This document shows, one piece after another, positions 1 to 8,897 of a DNA stretch of 64,000 bases. This DNA is from Anaerolineales bacterium. GTDB taxonomy: Bacteria > Chloroflexota > Anaerolineae > Anaerolineales > UBA11579. The notes beneath the pieces are model-generated. The model saw only the letters and a program-made list of their open reading frames with translations. It was not told the origin of the DNA and did no database searches. Each line of letters opens with the position of its first letter. The first letter of the stretch is position 1. The stretch covers positions 1,082,179 through 1,146,178 of the forward strand of contig CP075367.1 of NCBI GenBank assembly GCA_019454165.1, written 5' to 3'. A program made the position numbers and the translations under genes.

Positions 1-578
1 TTCTCAGCAAAGCCAGCCGCTAAGTTGATGCACAGCGTGGACACGCCCTGGCCACCCTTGGCGGCCAGCACGCCGACCACGGCACGTGAACCACCACTGG
101 GGGCTGGGCTGCTCTGGGGGCCAGCATAGCTCGGTGCTGGGGCGGCGGGCGCGGCGGAGCGGCGCTCGTCCGGCGCGGGTTCGGGCGGCAGCATGCTGGT
201 GACCGGGCGCTTGAGGATGTTGCGCACGCGTGCCACCAGTTCGGCCGGATGGGTGGGCTTGGTCAGGTAGTCATCGGCGCCGGCCTCCAGGCCGACGACT
301 TTGTCATCCACCTGGGCCTTGGCGGTAAAGAGAATGATGGGGATCTGGGCGGTATCCGGGTTGGCGCGCAGGCGGCGCGTCACCTCGTACCCATCCATCT
401 TGGGCATCATGACATCCAGCAGGATCAGATCAGGCTGAGTTTCGGCCACTCTGTCCAGCGCTTCCTGCCCGTTTTTGGCGGCAATGATGTGGAAGCCCTG
501 CTTTTCGAGGGTGGTACCCACAAGCTTCAGGGTGTCGAGATCGTCATCCACCACCAGGAGGGTGTAGGTTTGTGCCAT
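1..578 (-). CDS. Response regulator receiver fused to CpaE/MinD-type ATPase (partial)
   Basis: The gene reads leftward from an ATG at 578 and runs off the window, leaving about 192 residues. Residues 1-120 form a CheY-like receiver: LLVVDDD acidic pair, phosphoacceptor Asp in LILLDVMMP, and the TAK and KPTHPAE positions that close the phosphorylation site. A proline/alanine-rich linker follows. The last visible residues start a P-loop fold, AAKGGQGVSTL. This is a deviant Walker A that keeps the first Lys but has Val where the second Lys normally sits, as is common in CpaE/TadZ proteins. Receiver-CpaE fusions are associated with Tad pilus assembly or polar localisation. No tad genes are visible, so the role is inferred from family only. 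Confidence 0.85.
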   Translation of the reverse strand, partial: MAQTYTLLVVDDDLDTLKLVGTTLEKQGFHIIAAKNGQEALDRVAETQPDLILLDVMMPKMDGYEVTRRLRANPDTAQIPIILFTAKAQVDDKVVGLEAGADDYLTKPTHPAELVARVRNILKRPVTSMLPPEPAPDERRSAAPAAPAPSYAGPQSSPAPSGGSRAVVGVLAAKGGQGVSTLCINLAAGFAE

Positions 579-654
579 AAAGGAAGTCCAGTCTAGCACA
601 AAGGGCGCACAGCGGCAATTACGCTATGCAAAGGAGGGCTAGCCTGGGCATCGC

Positions 655-660
655 TATAAT
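655..660 (+). promoter_or_regulatory. -10 box of tilS, leaderless start
   Basis: TATAAT ends six nucleotides before the tilS ATG at 667. Transcription would therefore begin at or next to the start codon, leaving no room for a ribosome binding site. No convincing -35 box is visible. Confidence 0.6.
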
Positions 661-666
661 GGCGGG

Positions 667-2058
667 ATGAGTGCGCATAGCCTGCTACATGCGGCGACCC
701 TGGAGCGTCTGGAACCTGGCAGGCTCTTGGTGCTGGGTTTCTCCGGCGGGCCGGATAGCGCCGCGACGCTGCATGCTTTGCATGCAGCCGGCTGGCCGCT
801 GCTGGCGGCGCATTTGGACCATGGGCTGCGGCCGGAATCAGCGGGCGAGGCGCAGGCCGCCGCCGCCGTGGCGGCGGCCTGCGGCGTGGGCTTTGCCAGC
901 CAGCGCGTGGATGTGGCTGCGCTGGCGGCCGCCAATGGCCAGACGATCGAAGAGGCGGCGCGTGAAGCGCGCTATGTGTTCCTGTTCGGGCTGGCGCATG
1001 AACATGGCGCGCAGGCGGTGGTGGTGGCGCACAATGCGGATGACCAGGCCGAGACGATCCTGATGCATCTGCTGCGTGGGGCCGGGCCACAGGGTTTGCA
1101 GGGCATGCCAGATGTTTGGCTGCCCAACCCGTGGAGTGAGCGCGTGGCCTTGGTGCGCCCGCTGTTGGGCAGCAGCCGGAGTGATGTACTGGCTTATTGT
1201 GAAGCACACGAATTGGCGGTGCTGCACGATCAGAGTAACGAAGACCAGATGTTTTTCAGGAATAAAGTGCGGCATGAGTTGTTGCCGCGGATGGAGCAAT
1301 TTGCGCCGGGAGTGAAGGGCCGCTTGGTGCAGACCGGCGAACTGCTGGCGGCCGAAGAAGTGGTGCTGCGGGCCACGGCGGAAGACGCCTGGCGGCGCAG
1401 CCTGGCGGCGGCTGGGCCGGGCTATGTGGGCTTGCAGCGCAGCGCGCTGCAAGCCGAGCCGTTGGCGCTGCAGCGGCGCGTGCTGCAACGGGCCGCCCGG
1501 CTGCTGCGCCTGCAGGGCGCGGAGCTGAGCTTCGCGCTGGTGGAGCAGGCGCGGGACGCGTTGCACGGCGAGGCCGGGCCGTACGATTGGTTCGATGGGC
1601 TGGTGATCCTGGCTGAGGGTGAGCGGCTGTGGCTGGCGGAGCGCAGTGCGCAGCTGCCCGCGTTGTGGCCGCAGACGCCGCAGGATGATCAGCATTTAGA
1701 GACGCCGGCCGCCGTGCCGCTGGGTAAGGGCTGGATTTTGCGTTTAGATGAAAGCGAAGCCAGGGTTGGCGTTGCGGCGGATGTGTACGAGACCTGGCTG
1801 GATGCAGAGCGCACCGGCGGCGAACTGACCTTGCGCCGCCCGCGCCCCGGTGACCGCATGGCGCTGGCGCAAGGATCGCAAAAACTCTCTGATGTGTTCA
1901 TCAACGCCAAGCTGCCGCAGCGGGCGCGGGCGGCCTGGCCGCTGCTGTGCAAGGGGGACGAGGTGGTGTGGGCGCCAGGTTTGCGCCTGGCGCACGGATA
2001 CGCGGCCAAGGCGGGCCAACCCGCCCTGCACGCGCGGGTAATTAAGAATGATCAATGA
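667..2058 (+). CDS. tilS: tRNA(Ile)-lysidine synthase
   Basis: A 463-residue cytoplasmic enzyme that converts C34 of tRNA-Ile (CAU) to lysidine, using ATP and lysine, so that it reads AUA. The PP-loop ATP pyrophosphatase signature FSGGPDS lies at residues 25-31, followed by the AHNADDQAET segment typical of TilS. Helical substrate-binding domains follow. The C-terminal TilS domain is recognisable near residues 390-440 (RRPRPGDRM, then QKLSDVFINAKLP). Length matches full-length three-domain TilS. The ATG at 667 sits right behind a TATAAT box, which supports this start. The gene stands alone and converges with the next one. Confidence 0.95.
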   Translation: MSAHSLLHAATLERLEPGRLLVLGFSGGPDSAATLHALHAAGWPLLAAHLDHGLRPESAGEAQAAAAVAAACGVGFASQRVDVAALAAANGQTIEEAAREARYVFLFGLAHEHGAQAVVVAHNADDQAETILMHLLRGAGPQGLQGMPDVWLPNPWSERVALVRPLLGSSRSDVLAYCEAHELAVLHDQSNEDQMFFRNKVRHELLPRMEQFAPGVKGRLVQTGELLAAEEVVLRATAEDAWRRSLAAAGPGYVGLQRSALQAEPLALQRRVLQRAARLLRLQGAELSFALVEQARDALHGEAGPYDWFDGLVILAEGERLWLAERSAQLPALWPQTPQDDQHLETPAAVPLGKGWILRLDESEARVGVAADVYETWLDAERTGGELTLRRPRPGDRMALAQGSQKLSDVFINAKLPQRARAAWPLLCKGDEVVWAPGLRLAHGYAAKAGQPALHARVIKNDQ

Positions 2059-2060
2059 AT

Positions 2061-2079
2061 GGGAGCTTTACCTGCTCCC
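2061..2079. terminator. Short hairpin between convergent genes
   Basis: GGGAGC pairs with GCTCCC across a 7-nt loop, between the stop of tilS and the stop of the convergent recombinase gene. There is no good T tract, so terminator function is only plausible. Confidence 0.35.
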
Positions 2080-2100
2080 TCTTCACTCATTACTGGTCTT

Positions 2101-3012
2101 CTAAAACATCTGCAACTGGTCTTCGGCGCGCAGGCGGCTGAGTTTCATGCTTAGCTCGCGCCACTGAATTTCTGAGACGCCCAGTTTTTGACGCAGGTGG
2201 TTCTCGTCCATGCCGCTGCGCAGATCGCGCAGGGCACAGCTCCAGCGGCACATCAGGAAGGATAGTTGCTGCTCCAGCCCGGCTTCTTTGCCGAGATCTT
2301 CCAGCAAGTATTCCAGCCGGCGCGGCGACCAGGGGAACAGTGCATCGCTCAGATCGTACTGGGTGCGGTACTTCTGGTAGGCTTCCACCCACTCGGCGGG
2401 CAGGCTGATCTTGCGCTCCTTATAGCGGTCCTTGGGGCTGGGGTAGCGCACGAACAGGGTCGGGCCGTCGGCAGCCTCCAGGTCAACATGGTTGGTCTTG
2501 AGCGCCAGGGTTTCACCCTTCTTGATGCCGGTGCTGAGCAGCAGGGAGAGCAGTGTGTAGGCGCGTGCATCACCCTTTTTGCCGCGGCGCTGGCGGGCGG
2601 CCACGGCCAGCACCTTGTCCATCTCGTCTTCGCTGAGCACGTCTGGCAGCGGGCTGAGCACACTGCGCTGCACCACGCGCTCGGCCGGGTCGGCCAAAAC
2701 AGCCCCGCCGCTTTGCAGCCAGCGGAAGAAACCCTTGAGCGAAGTGATGCGGCGGCTGAGCGTCTTGGGGCTGCACTCCACGCCGCGCTTGTGCTGCATC
2801 CAGTCGAGGAAATTGTTGAGGTCGTTGGTGGTGATGGAACCCACGGCCTGGTCAGCCGGCAGGAAGCTGGCCAGCAGGCGGATATCCCCGGTGAAGGCTT
2901 TCACCGTGTGCACGGACGAGCCCTGGTCTTGCAGGAAGCTGGCCCAGGCCTGGATGGCGGGGGGCAGGGTGATCTTGGAACTGAGGGGCGGGGCGACGGG
3001 GGCCTTGGGCAT
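2101..3012 (-). CDS. Degenerate tyrosine recombinase (XerC/D-like fold, probably inactive)
   Basis: A 303-residue protein with the architecture of XerC/XerD: an N-terminal SAM-like core-binding domain (about residues 15-105) and a C-terminal catalytic-fold domain (about 120-303). Aligned to XerD, the catalytic set is largely lost. The first Arg is Lys in TGIKKGE. The HxxR box reads LMCRW (residues 253-257; His to Leu, Arg kept). The LGH His is Val279. The nucleophilic Tyr aligns with Ser288. The frame is intact and codon use matches neighbours, so it looks maintained rather than decaying. A DNA-binding or structural role is inferred. An AAGGAG site favours the ATG at 3012 over a GTG one codon upstream. 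Confidence 0.75.
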   Translation of the reverse strand: MPKAPVAPPLSSKITLPPAIQAWASFLQDQGSSVHTVKAFTGDIRLLASFLPADQAVGSITTNDLNNFLDWMQHKRGVECSPKTLSRRITSLKGFFRWLQSGGAVLADPAERVVQRSVLSPLPDVLSEDEMDKVLAVAARQRRGKKGDARAYTLLSLLLSTGIKKGETLALKTNHVDLEAADGPTLFVRYPSPKDRYKERKISLPAEWVEAYQKYRTQYDLSDALFPWSPRRLEYLLEDLGKEAGLEQQLSFLMCRWSCALRDLRSGMDENHLRQKLGVSEIQWRELSMKLSRLRAEDQLQMF

Positions 3013-3048
3013 CACGACTCCTTAATGCGTATAGTCATCCAAGACCCG

Positions 3049-3077
3049 AGTGTAGGTGTGGGCCGGGTGGGTGTCAA
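3049..3077 (-). promoter_or_regulatory. Promoter of the degenerate recombinase gene
   Basis: On the minus strand TTGACA (3077-3072) is followed 17 bp later by TACACT (3054-3049). This near-consensus sigma-70-type promoter gives a leader of about 30 nt containing AAGGAG before the ATG at 3012. Confidence 0.6.
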
Positions 3078-3158
3078 CTCGATTTGCTGTTGAATTGCTT
3101 CCGTTTGTAAGGCTCGGCCCTCTCATGTAGCACACATCAAAATTCTTGACCCCGTCGT

Positions 3159-3187
3159 TATAATTTGTTAGTTAGATAAACTAACTA
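3159..3187 (+). promoter_or_regulatory. MarR operon -10 box and palindromic operator
   Basis: TATAAT at 3159-3164 is followed at 3169-3187 by a perfect inverted repeat, TAGTTAG-ATAAA-CTAACTA. The palindrome covers the expected transcription start and ends five bases before the marR ATG. This is the usual position of an autoregulatory MarR operator. Assignment to the adjacent regulator is inferred from position. Confidence 0.6.
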
Positions 3188-3192
3188 CTGCC

Positions 3193-3654
3193 ATGACGCA
3201 AAACGATCCTCCCATGAACCGCTTGCAAAGCCTGTTCGAACGCCTGGAGCGTTTGGGCGTGGGCACCAAGGCACCGCTAAAAGAGATGCAGCTCAGCTTG
3301 CCACAGCTCAGCCTGCTGCTGGCCGTGCGACGCACCCCAGGCATCCGCGTGAACGAGCTGGCGCAGCTGATGCAGCTCAGCGCGCCGACGGTGAGCGTTG
3401 GGCTGCGCAAGCTGGAGGACGAAGGCTGGGTGCGGCGTGAGCCGGACCCGCAGGACAAACGCTCCTTCCATTTGTATCTGACGGATAAAGCCAAAAACTT
3501 CGCGAAACGCGTACAGGATTTTGAACGTAAACAAACTGAGGTGTTCTTGAGTGGGCTCAACGCTGAAGAGCAAGCCCAGTTGGTGCACCTGCTGGATAAA
3601 GCCATTACTCGCCTGGAAGAACAGGCGCAAACCAAGGAGAAACAAAAGCAATGA
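3193..3654 (+). CDS. MarR family transcriptional regulator
   Basis: A 153-residue winged-helix protein. The recognition-helix region (residues about 45-75: RVNELAQLMQLSAPTVSVGLRKLEDEGWVRR) and the wing with the conserved DKRS turn (DPQDKRSFHLYLT) are typical MarR features, flanked by dimerisation helices. It is the first gene of an operon with a MacA-like adaptor, an ABC ATPase and a MacB-like permease. It probably represses that pump until a ligand binds. The stop codon overlaps the ATG of the next gene. There is no ribosome binding site before its own ATG. Confidence 0.9.
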   Translation: MTQNDPPMNRLQSLFERLERLGVGTKAPLKEMQLSLPQLSLLLAVRRTPGIRVNELAQLMQLSAPTVSVGLRKLEDEGWVRREPDPQDKRSFHLYLTDKAKNFAKRVQDFERKQTEVFLSGLNAEEQAQLVHLLDKAITRLEEQAQTKEKQKQ

Positions 3655-5105
3655 TCGTTCGCATCAAGGATTGGTTCAATAAACTGGATGGCCGCAAGTG
3701 GTATGTACTGGGCGGCGTGCTTGTAGTCGCGCTGGTCATCGCCGTGATGGTGCAAGGCGCCAACCGGGCGGCCCAGGCAGCCACCGGCAGCCTGCAAACC
3801 GCAACGGTGGCGCGCGGCAACCTGGTGGCCACTGTTGGCGCAACTGGCAGCGTGCGCGCCCTGCAAAGCGCGTCGCTGATGTGGGAGACCTCGGGCGTTG
3901 TGGAGGAGATCCACTTCGCCGTGGGTGAGCGCGTGCGCGCCGGCGACACGATCGCCAGCCTGCTCATTTCGTCCATGCCGGCCAATGTGATCCTGGCCCA
4001 GGCGGATCTGCAGTCGGCCCAGGATGCCATGCAGGATTTCGAGAACTCTTTTGGCGATCTGGGCATCAGCCAGGCGCAGAAGGCGCTGGCGGATGCGCAA
4101 GACGCCTATGAGAAGGCGGCCCGCTATCTCAGCTCGATCAGCAACCCGGGCCGCCCGGTGGATATTGACCAGGCGCGGGCCAACCTGGTGTTGGCTCAGG
4201 ACCGGCTCGACCGGGCACAAGAGGCCTACGAGCCGTACGCCAACCGCCCGGAGAGTGACCTGGTGCGGGCCAATTTTGTGCTCCAGCTGACGGAAGCGCA
4301 ACAGCAGTACGACGCCGCCTTGCGCCAGTACAACGCGCTGGCCTCCGGCTCCGGCAGCACGCCGATCGCCAAGGCCGAGGCTGACCTGGCGCTGGCCCAG
4401 GCGCAGCTGGACATTGCGCAGAAGAACTATGACGACATCCTGGCCGGCCCCACCGCGCTGCAACGCGCCGCGGCCGAGGCGCGCCTGGCGGCTGCGCAAG
4501 CCAGTGTGAATATGGGCTTCATCATTGCTCCGTTCAACGGCACGATCACCGACATCTATCCCAACCAGGGCGACCAGGTCAGCACCGGCGCGCGGGCCGT
4601 GCAGGTGGATGATCTCAGCACGGTGCAGGTGGTGGTGGAAGTCTCTGAAGTGGATATCAACCGCGTGCAGGTTGGCCAGCCGGTCACTGTGATCCTGGAT
4701 GCGGTGCAGGATGTGCAATACCCGGGTGAGGTGGTGGCAGTGGCCCTGGCGGGCAACGTAACCCAGGCCGGCGTCAACTTCCGTGTCGTCGTGGAGTTGG
4801 ACGATGCAGATGCCAATGTGCGCCCGGGCATGACCGCAGCGGTCAACATTCTGGTGACGGAGTTGCAGGATGTGCTGCTGGTGCCCAACCGGGCGGTGCG
4901 TGTGCAGAACGGGCGGCGCGTGGTGTATGTGATGCGCGGCGGCCAGATGCAAGCCGTGCCGATCACGCTGGGCGCCTCCTCTGAAACCTATAGCGAAGTC
5001 GTTGGCGGGGAGTTGAAAGAAGGCGATGTGATCATCCTCAACCCGCCGGTCTCCAGCTTTGACCCGATGGATCCCTCCAACCAGTTCATGGGAGGCTTCA
5101 ATTAG
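3651..5105 (+). CDS. MacA/HlyD-like efflux periplasmic adaptor
   Basis: A 484-residue membrane-fusion protein with one N-terminal transmembrane segment (about residues 16-38), a split lipoyl/barrel-sandwich domain (about 50-110 and 285-305), a long coiled-coil hairpin rich in Ala, Gln and Glu (about 110-285), and C-terminal beta-barrel and membrane-proximal domains. It would link the ABC permease encoded downstream to export of its substrate. In a monoderm cell such adaptors still form pumps without an outer-membrane channel. The start overlaps the marR stop (ATGA), indicating translational coupling. Its coding sequence also overlaps the most likely start of the ATPase gene. Confidence 0.88.
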   Translation: MIVRIKDWFNKLDGRKWYVLGGVLVVALVIAVMVQGANRAAQAATGSLQTATVARGNLVATVGATGSVRALQSASLMWETSGVVEEIHFAVGERVRAGDTIASLLISSMPANVILAQADLQSAQDAMQDFENSFGDLGISQAQKALADAQDAYEKAARYLSSISNPGRPVDIDQARANLVLAQDRLDRAQEAYEPYANRPESDLVRANFVLQLTEAQQQYDAALRQYNALASGSGSTPIAKAEADLALAQAQLDIAQKNYDDILAGPTALQRAAAEARLAAAQASVNMGFIIAPFNGTITDIYPNQGDQVSTGARAVQVDDLSTVQVVVEVSEVDINRVQVGQPVTVILDAVQDVQYPGEVVAVALAGNVTQAGVNFRVVVELDDADANVRPGMTAAVNILVTELQDVLLVPNRAVRVQNGRRVVYVMRGGQMQAVPITLGASSETYSEVVGGELKEGDVIILNPPVSSFDPMDPSNQFMGGFN

Positions 5106-5787
5106 CGCCAAGAAAGACCTGGTGGTTGAAGCCCGGAACCTGACCAAGGTCTACAAAATGGGCGATGTGGAAGTGCACGCCCTGCGCGGCCTCTCGCTTG
5201 AGGTGGAGCGCGGTGAGGTGATGGCCATCATGGGGCCGTCTGGCTCCGGCAAGTCCACGTTGATGAACACCCTGGGCTGCCTCGACCGGCCGACCGGCGG
5301 CGAGTACTACCTGGACGGCGAGAGCGTGGCCGAGATGAACGATGACCAGCTGGCAGATGTGCGCAACCGCAAGGTGGGCTTCATTTTCCAGACCTTCAAC
5401 CTGCTCAAGCGAGCCTCGGCGCTGGCCAATGTGGAGTTGCCGCTGCGCTACGCCAACCGCAACGAGAACCGGGCCGCCATCGCCCGCCAGGCGCTGGAAT
5501 CCGTAGGCTTGGGCGACCGAGTGGACCACAAGCCGAACGAGCTCTCGGGCGGGCAGCAGCAGCGGGTGGCGATCGCACGGGCGCTGGTGAACAACCCGGC
5601 TTTCATCATGGCCGATGAGCCCACCGGCAACCTGGACAGCAAGTCAGGTGACGAGATCATGAAGATGCTGTTGGCGCTCAACAAGGAGCGCGGCGTGACC
5701 CTGATCATCGTTACGCACGACCCCGAAGTCGCCAAGCGCACCCAGCGGGTTGTCACCATCCGTGACGGCCAGATCGCAGAGAAGTAG
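5101..5787 (+). CDS. MacB/LolD-type ABC transporter ATP-binding protein
   Basis: The ATPase of the MarR-linked pump, about 228 residues. Walker [10 protein letters not shown], the Q-loop region FQTFNLL, signature [14 protein letters not shown], Walker B with DEPTGNLD and the switch His in VTHDPE are all present. The start is not obvious. No in-frame ATG lies near the usual N-terminus. An ATT codon at 5101 overlaps the previous stop and has GGAGG five nucleotides upstream. Alternatives are a GTG at 5119 with a weak site or a TTG at 5059 without one. I chose 5101 on ribosome binding site grounds; the C-terminal end is certain. Confidence 0.88.
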   Translation: MSAKKDLVVEARNLTKVYKMGDVEVHALRGLSLEVERGEVMAIMGPSGSGKSTLMNTLGCLDRPTGGEYYLDGESVAEMNDDQLADVRNRKVGFIFQTFNLLKRASALANVELPLRYANRNENRAAIARQALESVGLGDRVDHKPNELSGGQQQRVAIARALVNNPAFIMADEPTGNLDSKSGDEIMKMLLALNKERGVTLIIVTHDPEVAKRTQRVVTIRDGQIAEK

Positions 5788-5793
5788 GACGCG

Positions 5794-7020
5794 ATGAACT
5801 ATCTGAATTCATTTGTAGTGGCCCTCGAAAGCCTGGCGGCCAACAAGCTGCGCTCGGCGTTGACGGTGTTGGGCATCGTCATCGGCGTGGCGGCGGTGAT
5901 CGCTATGCTGGCGGTGGGCCGCGGTGCGCAGAGCACCATCACCGGCACCATTGAAGGCATCGGCACCAACTTGCTGTTCGTGATGTCCGGCGGCAACAGC
6001 GATGTCACCAACCCCAAGCCGCTGACCCTGGCGGATGCGCAGGCCATGCAAGATAGCTTCCAGGCGCCCTCGGTGATCGGCGTGGCGCCGATGATGCAAG
6101 GCTCCGCCACCGTCACCGCTCAGGGCGAGAGCACATCCACGACGTTGGAAGCCGTCACGCCTGACTATGGGCCGGTACGCAACATAGAGCTGGCCGAAGG
6201 CGAATTCATCAACGAGGCGCACATCCTGTCGCGCTCGGCGGTGGTCATCCTGGGGCCGGACGTGGCCGAGGAGGTGTTTGGCCGAACGGACGGTGTGGTG
6301 GGCGAGACGGTGCGCATTGAGGGCCAGCCCTTCCGCGTGATCGGTCTGTTGGTATCCAAGGGCGGCTCGGGTTTCACCAACGAGGACAACCGCGTGCTGG
6401 TGCCGCTCACCACGGCGCAGGCGCGCTTGCTGCGCCGCTCGACGCCCAACCGGGTCGACATGATCATTGTGCAAGCGGCCAATTCGGATGCGGTGCCCCA
6501 GGCCAGTGAAGAGATCGCCGCCATCCTGCGGGCGCGCCACCGCACCGGCATCGGCGCGGACGACTTCACCGTCTTCAACCAGCAAGACTTTCTGGATACG
6601 GCCGCGGCCGTGACCGGCGTGCTGACCATCTTTTTGGGCGGCGTGGCGGCCATCTCGCTGCTGGTGGGCGGCATCGGCATCATGAACATCATGCTGGTCT
6701 CGGTGATCGAGCGCACGCGTGAGATCGGCCTGCGTAAGGCGCTGGGGGCGCGCAAGCGTGACATCATGATCCAGTTTCTGGCCGAGTCGTCGATGCTCAG
6801 CCTGCTGGGCGGCGTGCTCGGCATCATCTTCGGCTGGCTGATCTCGGCCGCGGTGGGGGCGGTGGCCGCCGCCAGCAACGCCGACATCACGCCCGTGATC
6901 GGCCTCGATTCGGTGCTGCTGGCGACCCTGTTCTCGATGGCCGTGGGCCTGTTCTTCGGCCTGTACCCGGCCAACCGGGCGGCCAGCCTGCAACCGGTCG
7001 AAGCGCTGCGCTACGAATAG
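5794..7020 (+). CDS. MacB-like ABC transporter permease (FtsX/MacB_PCD)
   Basis: A 408-residue permease with the MacB layout: transmembrane helix 1 near residues 20-42, a large extracytoplasmic MacB_PCD domain (about 45-240), and three helices at about 275-300, 325-355 and 370-395. Conserved motifs are visible ([18 protein letters not shown] at the N-terminus; [21 protein letters not shown] and [11 protein letters not shown] in the central loop). With the upstream adaptor and ATPase it makes a complete tripartite pump, probably for a toxic compound or peptide given MarR control. It is the last gene of the operon and is followed by a strong terminator. Confidence 0.92.
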   Translation: MNYLNSFVVALESLAANKLRSALTVLGIVIGVAAVIAMLAVGRGAQSTITGTIEGIGTNLLFVMSGGNSDVTNPKPLTLADAQAMQDSFQAPSVIGVAPMMQGSATVTAQGESTSTTLEAVTPDYGPVRNIELAEGEFINEAHILSRSAVVILGPDVAEEVFGRTDGVVGETVRIEGQPFRVIGLLVSKGGSGFTNEDNRVLVPLTTAQARLLRRSTPNRVDMIIVQAANSDAVPQASEEIAAILRARHRTGIGADDFTVFNQQDFLDTAAAVTGVLTIFLGGVAAISLLVGGIGIMNIMLVSVIERTREIGLRKALGARKRDIMIQFLAESSMLSLLGGVLGIIFGWLISAAVGAVAAASNADITPVIGLDSVLLATLFSMAVGLFFGLYPANRAASLQPVEALRYE

Positions 7021-7040
7021 CACTCCGCAAAAACGCAAAA

Positions 7041-7066
7041 GAGGCTGGGAAACCAGCCTCTTTTTT
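7041..7066 (+). terminator. Rho-independent terminator of the MarR/MacAB operon
   Basis: An 8-bp GC-rich stem (GAGGCTGG / CCAGCCTC) with a GAAA loop is followed by six T residues. Confidence 0.9.
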
Positions 7067-7160
7067 GTGTGATTTCACAAAACCAGCGCGGCTGGGGTTA
7101 TAACAGTATCGCCGCAGGCTTTGCGGTGTTTTTGTTTTTAGTTGAGGAGCAGGCGAACGT

Positions 7161-8027
7161 ATGAAAAGCAAAGATTGGTTGATCTTTATTGGCCTGGCAT
7201 TGGTTTGGGGGTCTTCGTTCTTTTGGATCAAGATCGCCCTGGAGGAAGTTGGCCCTTTCCTGTTGGTGGCCATGCGGGTGATGTTCGGCTTGCTGGGCTT
7301 GCTGGTGGTGTATTCCCTGCGGCGCCCGGAATGGCCCAAGGATAAGACCCTACTGCGCAATTTGCTGATCCTGGGCTTCACCAATACGGCTTTCCCGTTC
7401 GTGCTCATCTCCTGGGCTGAGCTGCATATTGACTCGGCCGTTGCGTCTATTTTGAATAGCTCTGTGCCCCTGTTCACCACCATCATCGCCCATATCGCCC
7501 TGACGGACGACAAGATGAGCGTGCGGCGCGTGCTAGGCCTGCTGGTGGGCTTTGCCGGCGTGGCCCTGCTGGTGCTGCGTGACATCGAAGGCGATGTACG
7601 CCTGAACCTGCTGGCGCAGGGCGCCATGATCCTGGCGGTGCTGTTCTACGCCGGCAGCGCGGTGTTCGCCCGCAGCAAGACCAAAGGCGCCCCGCAGGTG
7701 GTGCAGGCGATGGTGCCGCTGATCTCGGCGACGGCGTTCATGTGGGCAGCCACCTTCGCGGTCGAGGGGCCGGTGCGTTTGCCCAGCCTGCCCAGCACCT
7801 GGGTGGCGCTTTTGTGGCTGGGCCTGGCTGGCTCGTGCGCGGCCTATCTGTTCTACTACTACCTCATCCACTCAGTTGGCCCCACGCGCACCACCATGGT
7901 CACTTACACCTTCCCGGTGGTCGGCGTGACGCTGGGCGTGCTGTTCCTGGGTGAGGCGCTGGATTGGCATCTGATCGCGGGCGGCGTATTGATCCTGGTC
8001 AGTCTGCTCATCGTTAACCGCAGCTAA
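7161..8027 (+). CDS. EamA/DMT family transporter (copy 1)
   Basis: A 288-residue inner-membrane protein with ten predicted helices arranged as two EamA repeats (about residues 5-135 and 150-285). The drug/metabolite transporter family exports amino acids, nucleosides or other small molecules; the substrate cannot be read from the sequence. A GAGGAG site precedes the ATG. It is followed after 6 bp by a closely similar gene, and the two share motifs throughout (WGSSFFWIKIALEE; FYYYLIHSVGPTRTTMVTY). The pair probably arose by tandem duplication and may form a heteromer. Confidence 0.88.
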   Translation: MKSKDWLIFIGLALVWGSSFFWIKIALEEVGPFLLVAMRVMFGLLGLLVVYSLRRPEWPKDKTLLRNLLILGFTNTAFPFVLISWAELHIDSAVASILNSSVPLFTTIIAHIALTDDKMSVRRVLGLLVGFAGVALLVLRDIEGDVRLNLLAQGAMILAVLFYAGSAVFARSKTKGAPQVVQAMVPLISATAFMWAATFAVEGPVRLPSLPSTWVALLWLGLAGSCAAYLFYYYLIHSVGPTRTTMVTYTFPVVGVTLGVLFLGEALDWHLIAGGVLILVSLLIVNRS

Positions 8028-8033
8028 GCCTGC

Positions 8034-8897
8034 ATGAACCAGAAGCAACTTCTTGCCTTTGTGGCGCTGAGTCTGGCCTGGGGCAGCGCCTTTTATTGGA
8101 TCAAGGTGGCCCTGGAGCAGCTGCAGCCGTTCACCCTGGTGGCCTGGCGCCTGCTGCTGGGCGGCCTGCTGTTGGGACTGACCGCCTATGTCAAGCGCAC
8201 TGCATTGCCGCGCAGCTGGGCGCAGTGGTGGCCGCTGCTGTTGATGGGCTTGCTCAACATCGCCATCCCGCTGGTGATGACCACCTCAGGCCAACAGTTC
8301 ATTGATATTGGCGTGGCGTCCATCGTGCTGTCCACGGTGCCTTTGTTCACCATGATCTTGTCGTACTTTGCGCTGAAGGATGACAAGATCACTGTCTGGC
8401 AATTGGTTGGCTTGTTGGTGGGTTTTAGCGGCGTAATTCTTTTGCTGCTACGGGATGTTGGCGGCGGCCAATCCACCCTATGGGGCTATGCCTCACACCT
8501 GCTGGCCGCGCTGCTGTATGCCGGCAGTGCGGTGTTCGCCCGCAAAGCGCTGCATGGCCACAGCGTCATTATGCAGGCGCTGGTGCCGACCATGTTCAGC
8601 GCGGCGGTGGTGTGGGCAGTGGTGCCGTTCGTCGAGAGCCCGGTGCAGGCGCCCACCCAGCTGATGCCGCTGCTGGGCATCATTGCCCTGGGCGGTGCAA
8701 GCAGCTACCTGGGGTATATGCTGTACTACTACCTGATTCGCACGATCGGCCCCACGCGTATGTCCATGACCACCTATACCTTCCCGCTGGTAGGGATCGC
8801 GATGGGCGTGCTGTTCCTGAACGAAGCGCTGGACCCGCTGCTGTTAGCGGGCGGCGCGTTGGTATTGGGGAGTGTGTTTGTGGTGAACCGGGCCTAG
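8034..8897 (+). CDS. EamA/DMT family transporter (copy 2)
   Basis: A 287-residue paralogue of the preceding gene, with the same ten-helix two-repeat architecture and the same motifs (WGSAFYWIKVALEQ; YYYLIRTIGPTRMSMTTY). It lies 6 bp downstream of copy 1 and is surely co-transcribed. Its last 4 bp overlap the convergent methylmalonyl-CoA epimerase gene, so no terminator separates the two strands. Substrate unknown. Confidence 0.88.
   Translation: MNQKQLLAFVALSLAWGSAFYWIKVALEQLQPFTLVAWRLLLGGLLLGLTAYVKRTALPRSWAQWWPLLLMGLLNIAIPLVMTTSGQQFIDIGVASIVLSTVPLFTMILSYFALKDDKITVWQLVGLLVGFSGVILLLLRDVGGGQSTLWGYASHLLAALLYAGSAVFARKALHGHSVIMQALVPTMFSAAVVWAVVPFVESPVQAPTQLMPLLGIIALGGASSYLGYMLYYYLIRTIGPTRMSMTTYTFPLVGIAMGVLFLNEALDPLLLAGGALVLGSVFVVNRA

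Noticed and set aside
2101..3012. Integrase marking a prophage or integrative element
   Set aside because: The catalytic residues are missing, there is no tRNA, att repeat or phage gene nearby, and neighbouring genes are housekeeping.
3146..3164. TTGACC at 3146-3151 as -35 partner of TATAAT at 3159
   Set aside because: The spacer would be only 7 bp. It could pair with TAGTTA at 3169 (17 bp), but that is a poorer -10.
3168..5147. Open frame of about 659 codons on the minus strand opposite the adaptor gene
   Set aside because: It mirrors codon structure of the plus-strand genes in GC-rich DNA, is rich in His and Arg, has no family motifs, and spans two real plus-strand genes.
5809..7038. Minus-strand open frame opposite the MacB-like permease
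   Set aside because: His/Asp/Gln-rich shadow typical of antisense GC-rich coding DNA.
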